Shown: positions 1 through 12,445 of the stretch, one piece after another
How positions within the stretch are numbered: position 1 is the first letter of the stretch
How the letters are laid out: every line of letters starts with the position of its first letter
Assembly (NCBI RefSeq): GCF_000369525.1
Contig: NZ_KB850070.1
Location: forward strand, 1 to 64,000
Length of the DNA stretch: 64,000 nt
Source of the DNA: Acinetobacter higginsii
GTDB lineage: Bacteria; Pseudomonadota; Gammaproteobacteria; Pseudomonadales; Moraxellaceae
Direction of reading: 5' to 3'
Translations under genes and position numbers: made by a program
Notes under the pieces: model-generated
Database searches by the model: none
What the model saw: the letters and a program-made list of their open reading frames with translations, nothing else
What the model was told of the DNA's origin: nothing

Positions 1-15
1 TGTTTAGATTTAAAA

Positions 16-129
16 GCTGGCGATGACTTACTCTCACATGGCAAGTGCCACACTACCATCAGCGCTAAGAGGTTTCACTTCTGAGTTCGGGAAGGGATCA
101 GGTGGTTCACACTTGCTATTGTCGCCAGC
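16..129 (-). rRNA. rrf: 5S ribosomal RNA
   Basis: Large-subunit 5S rRNA, last gene of the leftward rrn operon. The two ends are complementary (GCTGGCG at one end, CGCCAGC at the other), which gives the closing helix, and the length of about 114 nt is usual. It lies about 175 bp downstream of the 23S gene. The operon terminator would lie left of the window. Ends are set by the terminal helix and may be off by a few bases. Confidence 0.93.
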
Positions 130-282
130 AAACTGTTGTGGTGCTTTCGGGTCTTAATCACGATGTATTCATCGTATGCCTTACTTACGGTCCAAAGAGT
201 TATTAACGGATTAGATTATTGAGTCGGTATTGTAACTAGTTTATTCACTAAATCAAGTTATGTATTGAATTTATCTTGAATA

Positions 283-304
283 CAACAACTGTTTGGGTGT
301 TGTA

Positions 305-312
<8 letters not shown>
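283..312 (-). other. 23S processing stem, 3' arm
   Basis: In the transcript this segment is nearly perfectly complementary to the segment just before the 23S 5' end (3188-3217). Both share the CTTGACTATACAAC and AAACAG blocks in inverted orientation. This is the long helix that brings the 23S ends together and is cut by RNase III in gammaproteobacteria. The pairing is seen in the sequence; the cleavage is inferred. Confidence 0.8.
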
Positions 313-3187
<2,875 letters not shown>

Positions 3188-3193
<6 letters not shown>

Positions 3194-3217
3194 TATACAA
3201 CCCCAAACAGTCGTTAA
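3188..3217 (-). other. 23S processing stem, 5' arm
   Basis: Inverted match to 283-312. Together the arms form a helix of about 29 bp that includes the first bases of mature 23S. It is the expected RNase III substrate for releasing pre-23S. Confidence 0.8.
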
Positions 3218-3522
3218 CACATACAAGTGAGTGTTATCGTTGCAAACTTAATTGCTACTATTCGTTGTCTGTGAACTTAATCACCATACAGCTTCAATCT
3301 AAATTCATATACCAAAACGCTTGATTCAGTGTTTTTGCTAGTTCTCAATCTCATTCTTTCGAATGAATTGAGTGAACAATTTATTTCAGACTCAATTTTC
3401 TAATCTGTTAATGATTAACTACCACCTCGTCGGTGAGTAGTAAACTGTGATAAATCACAGAAGTTAATAAGCTAACTGCTTACTAAATTCTGTAATCTTT
3501 AGCTCGTACTCCGTAAAGTACA
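3194..3522. other. Internal transcribed spacer, tRNA-Ala to 23S
   Basis: A 329-bp AT-rich transcribed spacer between tRNA-Ala and 23S. Apart from the 23S processing arm at its left end I see no gene and no promoter that I would defend. Confidence 0.7.
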
Positions 3523-3598
3523 TGGTGGAGACTAGGAGAGTCGAACTCCTGACCTCCTGCGTGCAAAGCAGGCGCTCTACCAACTAAGCTAAGTCCCC
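3523..3598 (-). tRNA. tRNA-Ala (UGC)
   Basis: A 76-nt tRNA with encoded CCA. The acceptor GGGGACT pairs with AGTCTCC (one G-T pair) and the T-loop is GTTCGACTC. The anticodon loop CTTTGCACG gives UGC. It sits in the 16S-23S spacer in the usual second place after tRNA-Ile. Confidence 0.96.
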
Positions 3599-3653
3599 AG
3601 CTTATCACTTAATGAACGACATATCTTTCAATCCAAGCTACTGCAATCAGATT

Positions 3654-3730
<77 letters not shown>

Positions 3731-3744
3731 TCAGATACATCTTC

Positions 3745-3775
3745 GAAGAACAACTTGTTGTGGATTCTTACCAGT
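3745..3775 (-). other. 16S processing stem, 3' arm
   Basis: Between the 16S 3' end and tRNA-Ile. The segment is complementary to the leader at 5448-5477; shared blocks are GAAGAACAACTTGT, GTGGATT and TTAC. This is the helix that loops out pre-16S for RNase III. Confidence 0.8.
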
Positions 3776-3789
3776 CACCAATCTTTCGT

Positions 3790-5326
<1,537 letters not shown>

Positions 5327-5447
5327 TAAAATCATTAGTAGCTTATGGCTACAAATCTTGGCTCATCAATTTTCTGACTAAAAATTCGCTCAAATAAACT
5401 TCGAGAAATTTTTACCATTCAATCAATGAAATATTTTCGATCGATCA

Positions 5448-5477
5448 ACCAGTAAAAATCCACACAAGTTGTTCTTC
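5448..5477 (-). other. 16S processing stem, 5' arm in the rrn leader
   Basis: Leader segment complementary to 3745-3775 with only a few mismatches, forming the pre-16S RNase III helix. The rest of the leader (5327-5529) is AT-rich. I did not identify a clear boxA. Confidence 0.78.
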
Positions 5478-5529
5478 TATTCTCTTAATGATCTTCTCGA
5501 TGATTCGTCATCATCAAGCTAGGTCGGCT

Positions 5530-5557
5530 ATATTACTCTCAATTTCTTAAAAGTCAA
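5530..5557 (-). promoter_or_regulatory. rrn P1 promoter
   Basis: On the minus strand, TTGACT (5552-5557), a 16-bp spacer and TAATAT (5530-5535) are followed by a GC-rich discriminator GCCGACC, typical of stringently controlled rRNA promoters. The DNA immediately upstream is AT-rich, as an UP element would be. The start lies about 200 bp before 16S. The remaining stretch 5558-5737 holds nothing else I can name. Confidence 0.8.
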
Positions 5558-5737
5558 CAGGTAATTTAGATATTTAGCAAACTTATCAATCAACCCAAGA
5601 ATCCAACCTTTTTAGCCAAATCCTTGTTTCTCAACAAGTTTTTATCTGCATCACCGCCGATGGATGTGCATTCTACAGCATTTCACATCAGACACAACCC
5701 CCTTTTTTAAATTATCTTAATTTATTGCTTCGATCGC

Positions 5738-6799
5738 TTATTTTTTACACAAATAAGGCTGAAAATGTGCAACTTGGTCGATTATTTGCTCAGTTTTATT
5801 TTTTTCTTGCCAGTGTAAAGGGCGACAATCGATATATTCACAATATCCAGAACCTTGATAGCTTTGTTTGTTCCACAATAATTGATAATTAAAACTTCCT
5901 ACATAACCCGCAGCTAGGCCAAATTTATAATCCCCTCGGCTTTGAGCGTGTAGTTGAAAGACCACTTCTCCCTTTTCTGAATATTGCCAAATAAATTCCC
6001 GCGGCAAATACATCTCCCGTCCATTTGGGGTTTGTACTTTAGGATATACACGTGTGACATCTAAAATGACCTGATGATCATAGAGTATTGAATTTTGCTC
6101 ATTCGACTGAATTTCAATTCTAGAAAAAATAATGTTATTCCACTGATTTCTAAGTTCAGACAAGATGATCTGAAAGTCTGCACTGACCTGAATAATTTGA
6201 TAGGTAAAAAAATGAAAGGCGATAAAAGGTAAGTAGATGGCTCTGGCATGTTTCAAAATGCCCTGTGCTTGGATTTGATATTTTTGTTTTTTATAGGTGA
6301 TTTCGCCTTCGCACTGACAGCGAACATACCAATAATCCCCAACGCCCCATTGCAAGGCTGAATGGTTTTCTATTTCAGTACCAATATTCACTTTGAGTTG
6401 GCAACTGAGTTCTGCATCATCACGCTTAAAATAGTAATTTGGAAAATCAACTTGGATTTGATCTACATCTAAAAACTGATAACGATCTTGCTCTAATTGA
6501 CATTGTTCTTTGGCACTATAACTTTTGAGATGCCCGACAGTTGATGCACTACTACTCACTAAAACTGTCGCAGTATCAATTGCCGTTGTAGCAATTGCAC
6601 TCGCGTTATAACAAATAGGGATACGAGGTTGGCCAATCAGGCTAATGAAATTTAAATAATGGAAAGGTTCAGGCAAATTCGGCAGGATTAAGGCCTGATA
6701 AACAATTTTAAAAAGGCCTTTGGGCGGATGAAAAGTTAAAGCATCTGACTTATTGAGGTTCAGCTGCTTTAATTGATTGTTATTCATCAATATTGGCAT
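5738..6799 (-). CDS. Conserved hypothetical protein cotranscribed with pssA
   Basis: A protein of 353 residues of unknown function. I see no catalytic motif, signal peptide or membrane segment I would trust. It is rich in beta-strand-like alternation, and several short YxxxC/WYVRCQCEG-type segments suggest a lipocalin-like or DUF6670-type fold; that is a weak guess. The start has a strong GGAGG six bases upstream. That ribosome site lies in the 16-bp gap after the pssA stop, so the two genes are very likely one transcript and possibly translationally coupled. A role in membrane lipid metabolism is inferred from this context only. Confidence 0.8.
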   Translation of the reverse strand: MPILMNNNQLKQLNLNKSDALTFHPPKGLFKIVYQALILPNLPEPFHYLNFISLIGQPRIPICYNASAIATTAIDTATVLVSSSASTVGHLKSYSAKEQCQLEQDRYQFLDVDQIQVDFPNYYFKRDDAELSCQLKVNIGTEIENHSALQWGVGDYWYVRCQCEGEITYKKQKYQIQAQGILKHARAIYLPFIAFHFFTYQIIQVSADFQIILSELRNQWNNIIFSRIEIQSNEQNSILYDHQVILDVTRVYPKVQTPNGREMYLPREFIWQYSEKGEVVFQLHAQSRGDYKFGLAAGYVGSFNYQLLWNKQSYQGSGYCEYIDCRPLHWQEKNKTEQIIDQVAHFQPYLCKK

Positions 6800-6815
6800 A
6801 CTGAACCTCCGTATT

Positions 6816-7649
6816 TTAAGTTGTTATTTTTGCATCATTCTTTTTGGCAAACAACGTCGTTACAAATCCTGAAAGGACATAGATGATACAGACAATCAGT
6901 ATCCCTACAGGAATGTTGTACGTGATTGCAGCAAAAATCAAGACCACTGGCAACATCACGACAAAAGGTACGCGCTTACGATCCATTTGTTTAAATGAAT
7001 AGTATTTGATGTTTGAAATCATCAACAAGCCAACTGCAACCATAACCACCGAGTTAATGACTTGAATGACAATATCTTTTAGATCAAAGATAAATGGATA
7101 ATCACGACCGACCCATACCAATGAAATAACAGTTACTGCCGCAAGCGGGCTGGCGATACCAATAAAGTAGCGCTTATCCACCACGCCGATTTGCACATTG
7201 AAACGAGCTAGGCGGAAAGCGGCACAAGCGGTATAAATAAAGCAACAGGCTAAACCGATACGTCCAAGATCATGCAAACTCCAGCTATACATCAAAATAG
7301 CGGGTGCAACACCAAACGCCAACAAGTCAGAAAGCGAATCGTATTGCTCACCAAATGCACTTTGTGCACCAATTGCACGAGCCACTCGACCATCCAAACC
7401 ATCAAGCAATGCAGCCAAGAAAATGGCATAGATCGCTTGGTTAAAGTTTCCATTCATACTAGCAATAATTGAATAAAAACCAGAAAGAAGTGCGGCTGTT
7501 GTAATTAAATTCGGCCATAAATAAATGCCACGGCGTTTCACTTTTTGTCCTTCGTGCGTATGCTCTTCTTCTTCTACTTCAAAAGTGATTCCATCAAAAG
7601 AATGATCTTCTTTGTTCAAATCAGAATCAGGTTTAAGAGAATTTGTCAT
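6816..7649 (-). CDS. pssA: CDP-diacylglycerol-serine O-phosphatidyltransferase
   Basis: Transfers phosphatidyl from CDP-diacylglycerol to L-serine, giving phosphatidylserine, the precursor of phosphatidylethanolamine. The CDP-alcohol phosphotransferase signature DG-x2-AR-x8-G-x3-D-x3-D is complete (about residues 86-108). Several hydrophobic segments follow, as expected for the membrane-bound type. A charged cytoplasmic N-terminus of about 45 residues precedes the first membrane helix. ATG at 7649 is preferred because GAGGAA lies nine bases upstream; a TTG three codons earlier overlaps that site. It is the first gene of a two-gene unit with the unknown gene downstream. Confidence 0.93.
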   Translation of the reverse strand: MTNSLKPDSDLNKEDHSFDGITFEVEEEEHTHEGQKVKRRGIYLWPNLITTAALLSGFYSIIASMNGNFNQAIYAIFLAALLDGLDGRVARAIGAQSAFGEQYDSLSDLLAFGVAPAILMYSWSLHDLGRIGLACCFIYTACAAFRLARFNVQIGVVDKRYFIGIASPLAAVTVISLVWVGRDYPFIFDLKDIVIQVINSVVMVAVGLLMISNIKYYSFKQMDRKRVPFVVMLPVVLIFAAITYNIPVGILIVCIIYVLSGFVTTLFAKKNDAKITT

Positions 7650-7687
7650 TATTTTCAATTCCTCGAGAATATTTGGACGTTGATGGG

Positions 7688-8545
7688 TTATTCACCCACC
7701 AACCAACGCACTGCAGCATGTCCACCATTTTCACTCATGCGCAAATGTGGAAATAACCATTGTAATGCTTGATCCGCATCTTCTGAGAACTTCCAAGGTG
7801 GATTAATCACCAATAAGCCACAACCATTCAATCCGACTGGGGTGTCATCTGGCCATACACAAATTTCACAAATGAGCTGACGGCGAATACCCGTTTTCAT
7901 CATTTTCTTTTCAAAACGTTCAATCATGGCGCGATCTTTGATTGGATACCAAACTGCAATCACACCTGTTGGCCATTTTTTATGTGCGGCTTGGAGTATT
8001 TCAACCAATTGCGGGAAATCTTTACGCTCAATTTCGTAAGGAGGGTCAATCATGACTAATCCGCGTTTTTCTTTCGGCGGAATGACACCCATTAAACCTT
8101 CATAAAAATCACGCTCATGCAAGCCTGCACGTTTATCACGAATATTAAAATACAATTGTTGAAACACATCACGCTGCATTTCAAATATAGTTGCTTTATC
8201 AATATCACGCATGCCTTCAAGCGCAAACCAAGGTGAACCTGGATAAGCGCCTTTACCCGAACCAGCACGCATATCTTCAACAATTTTAAGATATTGCTTT
8301 ACACCTTCAGGCGCATTACGTTTAATCGAATCGTCAAGCTTGACCAAACGATGGATACCCGTTAAGAATTCACCTGATTTTTGTGCTTCAGACGTAGATA
8401 AATCATATTTACCTGCACCACCATGGGTATCGATATATCGATAAGGTTTATCTTTAGCATTTAAACGAGCGAGCAGTTGAAGCAAAAGTACATGCTTCAT
8501 AACATCGGCAAAGTTACCCGCATGGAAATGGTGACGGTAATTCAT
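7688..8545 (-). CDS. rlmJ: 23S rRNA (adenine2030-N6)-methyltransferase
   Basis: An S-adenosylmethionine-dependent N6-methylation of A2030 of 23S rRNA. The N-terminus MNYRHHFHAGNFADVMKH is the family hallmark. The N6-adenine methyltransferase catalytic motif DPPY is present (MIDPPYE). Length 285 residues is normal (E. coli 280). The start follows GAGGA with a somewhat long spacing. Upstream is the inverted-repeat element at 8590-8872, so its promoter is probably inside or at the edge of that element. Confidence 0.95.
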   Translation of the reverse strand: MNYRHHFHAGNFADVMKHVLLLQLLARLNAKDKPYRYIDTHGGAGKYDLSTSEAQKSGEFLTGIHRLVKLDDSIKRNAPEGVKQYLKIVEDMRAGSGKGAYPGSPWFALEGMRDIDKATIFEMQRDVFQQLYFNIRDKRAGLHERDFYEGLMGVIPPKEKRGLVMIDPPYEIERKDFPQLVEILQAAHKKWPTGVIAVWYPIKDRAMIERFEKKMMKTGIRRQLICEICVWPDDTPVGLNGCGLLVINPPWKFSEDADQALQWLFPHLRMSENGGHAAVRWLVGE

Positions 8546-8589
8546 GTTGACAATTATTCCTCAATTCAGCGGGTAGTTTAACATGAAAA

Positions 8590-8872
8590 TAGGGGCCGAT
8601 GACATTTCACCTTGCGAGCTCTAGCTCTCATTGCGACTGTAGACATTTTTTAGCTGATACAAGGCATGGTTTACGAAATTTAGCATCCTAAATGAGAAAA
8701 ACATAACGCTGTACCAGCAAAAAATGTCACAGTCCCGAAGGGTTATAGCTAAAACTACCCTAAACTTCGTTATGAAACTTGACAAGGGAATCGCCATTGC
8801 CTACGTTCCATGCCTTGTTTATGTCGTTTTAGCTTATAACGCAAAGCATGGTTGAAATGTCAGCAGCCCCTA
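8590..8872. repeat. MITE-like nested inverted-repeat element
   Basis: This element fills most of the 396-bp gap between rlmJ and the divergent oxygenase gene. The ends are imperfect inverted repeats: TAGGGGCCGATGACATTTCA on the left, and TAGGGGCTGCTGACATTTCA as the complement of the right (18 of 20 match). Inside, 8635-8660 pairs with 8711-8734 (GACTGT..GACATTTTTT..GCTG), 8742-8755 pairs with 8826-8840, and AAGGCATGG at 8661 pairs with CCATGCCTT at 8808. No coding frame is present. The outer TA on each side could be a TA target duplication. I infer a non-autonomous transposable element or a structured-RNA locus; no second copy is in this window. Confidence 0.6.
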
Positions 8873-8941
8873 AATTATTCTTTAGCGTTGATGTGATCGT
8901 CTAAAATTGCCCTACAATCGAACCTAAGTCATTGGAGTGCT

Positions 8942-9568
8942 ATGCAAGCAACAACTCTTCCACCCGCATTAAATCTTCAGTCTTGGAATCTGGATCAAGT
9001 GCTGGATGATCTAAATGAATTTGGCTTTGCCTTGATTGATCAAGTGTATTCAGATGAATATGTACAAGCTCTTGCACATGAATGTACTTCGCATCTTGCC
9101 GAATTTAGAGCAGCAGGGATACAAAATGGTGTGGTCAGCCATATCCGTAGTGATCACATTCTATGGATTGATGGGCAACTGCCGATTGCACAACAGCATT
9201 TACAGACCTTAGAACATCTATCTCAAGCGTTGAATCAGGCTTTCTATTTAGGCATTAAAGAAGTCGAAGCACATTTCGCTTGTTATAACGCAGGTGAGTT
9301 TTATGCTTTACACCGCGATAACCCACAACAAAAAAATGATCGTATGATTTCGACCGTGTTTTATTTGCATGAAAATTGGCAAGAGAATTGGGGTGGTCAA
9401 TTACGATTGCAGGATAAGCATGATCAATGGCATATCATTAAACCACAACCGAATCGTCTCGCGATTTTTCAAAGCGATGTCTTGCACGAAGTCCTACTCT
9501 CTAAACAGCAACGTTTATCAATCACTGCATGGTTACGTAGTGGTGGCTCAATTTGGAATAAAGCTTAA
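8942..9568 (+). CDS. 2-oxoglutarate/Fe(II)-dependent oxygenase family protein
   Basis: A small soluble dioxygenase of the prolyl-hydroxylase type. The metal triad is visible as H124-x-D126 (in YALHRDNPQQ) and H182 (SDVLHEV). The 2-oxoglutarate-binding arginine is R191 in RLSITAWLR. Length 208 residues fits single-domain bacterial members. GGAG lies five bases before the ATG. The substrate is unknown; a protein side chain is plausible for this family. The next gene, 62 bp downstream in the same direction, may be cotranscribed. Confidence 0.85.
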   Translation: MQATTLPPALNLQSWNLDQVLDDLNEFGFALIDQVYSDEYVQALAHECTSHLAEFRAAGIQNGVVSHIRSDHILWIDGQLPIAQQHLQTLEHLSQALNQAFYLGIKEVEAHFACYNAGEFYALHRDNPQQKNDRMISTVFYLHENWQENWGGQLRLQDKHDQWHIIKPQPNRLAIFQSDVLHEVLLSKQQRLSITAWLRSGGSIWNKA

Positions 9569-9630
9569 ACCCTTTAAATTCCTAAAAACACCCTTATATA
9601 CCACGCATAACTGACGATTTTGGATCCATA

Positions 9631-10158
9631 ATGTCGAATGAAACTCAACAAGTGATTGCTCGAATTGGTGAAACAGACCAACTCTATTTAGACAGCAATA
9701 CTCCCGAACTTGCTTTAGAACGTGCCGACCTACGTTTGCAATTAGTGGTACTGAGCCATATTCGTCAGGAACAATTGCATTTCTTGCAAGAAGCAATCGT
9801 GCTCATTGAACAGGCGCGTATTGAATACGATGAAATGCCACTCAGCTTATATTTGAATTTGTCCTTGCATCTAGCCAAAGCCTATATGATTTACTTTGAG
9901 TTGACCAAAGAACGACGCTTTGCCTTGATTACCCAACAAATTTTAAAACCCTTGGCCCATCATGAGCATTTAGACGTCTATTTCTTCTTGGCCTACGCAT
10001 CAGCAGCTAAACAAGAACAAGCCTTAACACAACACTGGTTAAAAAAATATGTGTCATGTTTAGAACATGATTTAGAGTTATTACAACTCCACCCTGCATT
10101 TAATGCCATACGCCAAGAAGATTGGTTTAAAACATTGATTCAAAAAAAAGCTCACTAA
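9631..10158 (+). CDS. Hypothetical all-helical protein
   Basis: A soluble protein of 175 residues that I do not recognise. It is predicted mostly helical, with repeated pairs of amphipathic helices (for example residues 45-65 and 70-110) reminiscent of tetratricopeptide-type packing. I see no canonical repeat signature, signal peptide or catalytic motif. GGATCC lies six bases before the ATG. The gene follows the oxygenase and ends inside a Rho-independent terminator, with its TAA in the hairpin loop. Confidence 0.8.
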   Translation: MSNETQQVIARIGETDQLYLDSNTPELALERADLRLQLVVLSHIRQEQLHFLQEAIVLIEQARIEYDEMPLSLYLNLSLHLAKAYMIYFELTKERRFALITQQILKPLAHHEHLDVYFFLAYASAAKQEQALTQHWLKKYVSCLEHDLELLQLHPAFNAIRQEDWFKTLIQKKAH

Positions 10159-10172
10159 TGTGAGCTTTTTTT
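10144..10172 (+). terminator. Rho-independent terminator containing a stop codon
   Basis: AAAAGCTCAC, loop TAAT, GTGAGCTTTT and a T run. The TAA stop of the preceding gene is in the loop. The A run on the left also makes it usable by the gene on the minus strand, which ends at 10179. Confidence 0.85.
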
Positions 10173-10178
10173 ATTTGA

Positions 10179-10421
10179 CTATCTTGTGCTATCAACATGT
10201 AGCTGTTGATTCAACTCATCAATCACGATCGCCCACTCATCATCTTTATCCCAGTGACTTTTGAGAAAATCTCGCTGCCCTGCACTCCAGAACTCAGCTT
10301 CATGTAACTTTTTATCAGCGGGTAGTTGATGAGTTTTCACAAAGTTTTCGATTGCTGCCTCATCCGCCCCAAGCCCAAGTTGTTCGAATAAAAGCTCAAG
10401 TGTCGGTTGCTGTTCAAACAT
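10179..10421 (-). CDS. DUF2789 family protein
   Basis: A small acidic cytoplasmic protein of 80 residues from a family found mainly in Acinetobacter and relatives. The family pattern is recognisable (LFEQLGL, DKKLHEAEFWSAGQRDFL, DDEWAIVIDELN). Its function is not known. The start is ATG at 10421, with GGAG seven bases upstream; an in-frame ATG six codons earlier has no such site. Confidence 0.85.
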   Translation of the reverse strand: MFEQQPTLELLFEQLGLGADEAAIENFVKTHQLPADKKLHEAEFWSAGQRDFLKSHWDKDDEWAIVIDELNQQLHVDSTR

Positions 10422-10527
10422 TGTTATTCTCCAAATCATGTCCTTTATCGAAGTAATCTAACAGCAAATCGCCATAGCATGCAGCGATAGGTCTATATTT
10501 TCTTGTTGTTTTTTGTGTTTATTGGCA

Positions 10528-10558
10528 TAAAAAAAGCACTCTCTAGGAGAGTGCTTTC
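10528..10558 (-). terminator. Terminator of mdh
   Basis: On the minus strand AAAGCACTCTC, loop CTA, GAGAGTGCTTT and T7, about 20 bp after the mdh stop. Confidence 0.87.
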
Positions 10559-10577
10559 AATTTATCAAAAAGATAAA

Positions 10578-11564
10578 TTATTTTACCATGTCAGCAATTG
10601 CTGCACGTTCTTCTTCAAGCTCATTCAACGTGAAGTTGATGCGCTCACGGCTGAACTCGTCAATTTCTAAGCCTTGAACGATTTTGTATTCACCGTTTTC
10701 AGTGGTTACAGGGAAACCGAACATAACGCCTTCTGGAATACCATAAGAACCATCAGATGGAATACCCATAGTTACCCATTTGCCGTTAGTGCCCAACGCC
10801 CAGTCACGCATGTGATCGATTGCAGCGTTTGCAGCTGAAGCAGCTGAAGACAAACCACGTGCTTCGATGATCGCAGCACCACGTTTACCAACAGTTGGAA
10901 GGAACACATCTTTGTTCCATGCAGCATCGTTGATTTTGTCTTTTAAGCTTACGCCATTTGCAGTTGCAAAACGGTAGTCTGCATACATTGTTGGAGAGTG
11001 GTTACCCCAAACGGTCATGTCTTCGATGTCAGAAACTGCAACACCTGCTTTTTGAGCAAGTTGAGTTAATGCACGGTTGTGGTCAAGACGTAACATTGCT
11101 GTAAAGTTTTTCGCTGGAAGATCTGGAGCAGATTTCATTGCGATGTAAGCATTGGTGTTTGCTGGGTTACCAACAACCAATACTTTAACGTCACGGCTAG
11201 CAACTTCGTTAAGTGCTTTGCCTTGACCGATAAAGATTTCGCCATTCACTTTCAACAAGTCAGCACGTTCCATACCAGGACCACGTGGGCGAGAACCAAC
11301 TAATAACGCATAGTCAGCATCTTTAAATGCAACTTTAGGATCATCAGTCCCGATCATGCCTGCCAATAATGGGAAAGCACAGTCATCAAGTTCCATCATC
11401 ACGCCTTTAAGCGCTTGTTGAGCTTTCTCAAAAGGAACTTCAAGCAATTGTAAAATTACTGGTTGATCTTTACCTAACATTTCTCCGCTTGCGATACGGA
11501 ATAATAAGCTATAACCAATTTGACCAGCAGCGCCTGTAACGGCAACACGAACGGGTTGCTTCAT
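10578..11564 (-). CDS. mdh: Malate dehydrogenase
   Basis: NAD-dependent oxidation of malate to oxaloacetate in the citric acid cycle. It is of the 328-residue type found in Acinetobacter, Pseudomonas-related bacteria and eukaryotic cytosol, not the shorter E. coli type. The N-terminal Rossmann motif GAAGQIGY, the substrate arginine loop ([14 protein letters not shown]) and the catalytic region ([14 protein letters not shown]) are intact. GGAG eight bases before ATG 11564 decides the start; an ATG ten codons further upstream lacks a site. Confidence 0.95.
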   Translation of the reverse strand: MKQPVRVAVTGAAGQIGYSLLFRIASGEMLGKDQPVILQLLEVPFEKAQQALKGVMMELDDCAFPLLAGMIGTDDPKVAFKDADYALLVGSRPRGPGMERADLLKVNGEIFIGQGKALNEVASRDVKVLVVGNPANTNAYIAMKSAPDLPAKNFTAMLRLDHNRALTQLAQKAGVAVSDIEDMTVWGNHSPTMYADYRFATANGVSLKDKINDAAWNKDVFLPTVGKRGAAIIEARGLSSAASAANAAIDHMRDWALGTNGKWVTMGIPSDGSYGIPEGVMFGFPVTTENGEYKIVQGLEIDEFSRERINFTLNELEEERAAIADMVK

Positions 11565-11731
11565 GTGATATTCTCCAATGAGATGCGTTTGCACGATTGA
11601 ACGCTATTATTATTCAATCGAATTATCATAAACGGCAAAGATTGTACTCTAAAGCGAATACAGATGCATGTAAAAGAGAATGAATTTCAACGAAAGTCTA
11701 ATAGAAAATACAAATCAAACTAGGTAAATAC

Positions 11732-12367
11732 CTAGTAACTGCCTTTAATTGTAAATTCACTTGGGCAGCCTGTCACAATATGGCTTGCGCATTGTTTATA
11801 TTGACCATTTTTCTGATAACAAACGCGTATTTCAGTTAAGACTGAATCAAATCTCGATGACTGGCAAGTAAAGCGAATTCCATTCGGCGGTAATGAAGGA
11901 TTGAGCTTGGTAAATTGCTGTCTTAAGCTTTCCTTTTGTACTTCAATGGTATTCGGGCTGGTCAAATCCGCAGGGATTTTTAAACGCTCCGCAAAGTTAA
12001 TAATGGTTCTAAAATATTGACTGGCATTCATCGGCATACACCCCCCCACATCCTGCCATAACTGCACACGGGCATTTTCATCAGGCATGACACGCGCCAC
12101 CACCTTTGCTTGTAATGGCGATAATTTGGCCGATGTTTTAGTTGAGCAATCTCGGTTGAGCGGTACTTCAGGCAATAAACTTGCAATCGTGAGGGAATAA
12201 CCTTCCAGACATTTACGTTGCTTTTGTCTTGATGAATCAAAAGAGCAAGCAGCAGGTGTCATTTGGACATGCATGACATAGCCTGCAACGTCTGGATTAC
12301 TCGCAGCATGTAATGGAGCACTGAAAGAGAAGACCAAGTAACAAGCCAAGGCCTGTAGCGATCTCAT
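11732..12367 (-). CDS. Secreted RNase T2-family protein lacking the catalytic residues
   Basis: A protein of 211 residues with a signal peptide (MRSLQALACYLVFSFSAPLHA). From YVMHVQMTPAAC onward it can be laid along E. coli RNase I with few gaps: CSTKTSAKLS, MPDENAR, QYFRTI, the RFTCQ strand, LTEIRVC and the C-terminal CPSEFTIKGSY. Both catalytic boxes are destroyed, however. The first (family form VHGLWPG) reads IASLLPE, and the second (HEWEKHGxC or EYAKHGAC) reads QLWQDVGGC, so both catalytic histidines and the acid/lysine are gone. The cysteines remain. It is probably a periplasmic pseudoenzyme with an RNA-binding or unrelated role. AAGGG six bases before ATG 12367 and the signal peptide support this start; ATGs up to 12418 are alternatives. 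It follows slt by under 100 bp. Confidence 0.72.
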   Translation of the reverse strand: MRSLQALACYLVFSFSAPLHAASNPDVAGYVMHVQMTPAACSFDSSRQKQRKCLEGYSLTIASLLPEVPLNRDCSTKTSAKLSPLQAKVVARVMPDENARVQLWQDVGGCMPMNASQYFRTIINFAERLKIPADLTSPNTIEVQKESLRQQFTKLNPSLPPNGIRFTCQSSRFDSVLTEIRVCYQKNGQYKQCASHIVTGCPSEFTIKGSY

Positions 12368-12445
12368 CAATTGCCCTTTGAGTAATTCGATTGGTTTCAT
12401 CAAATGCAAAAACTTCATTGTTTCACTTAAACATCTTGGTGTGTC

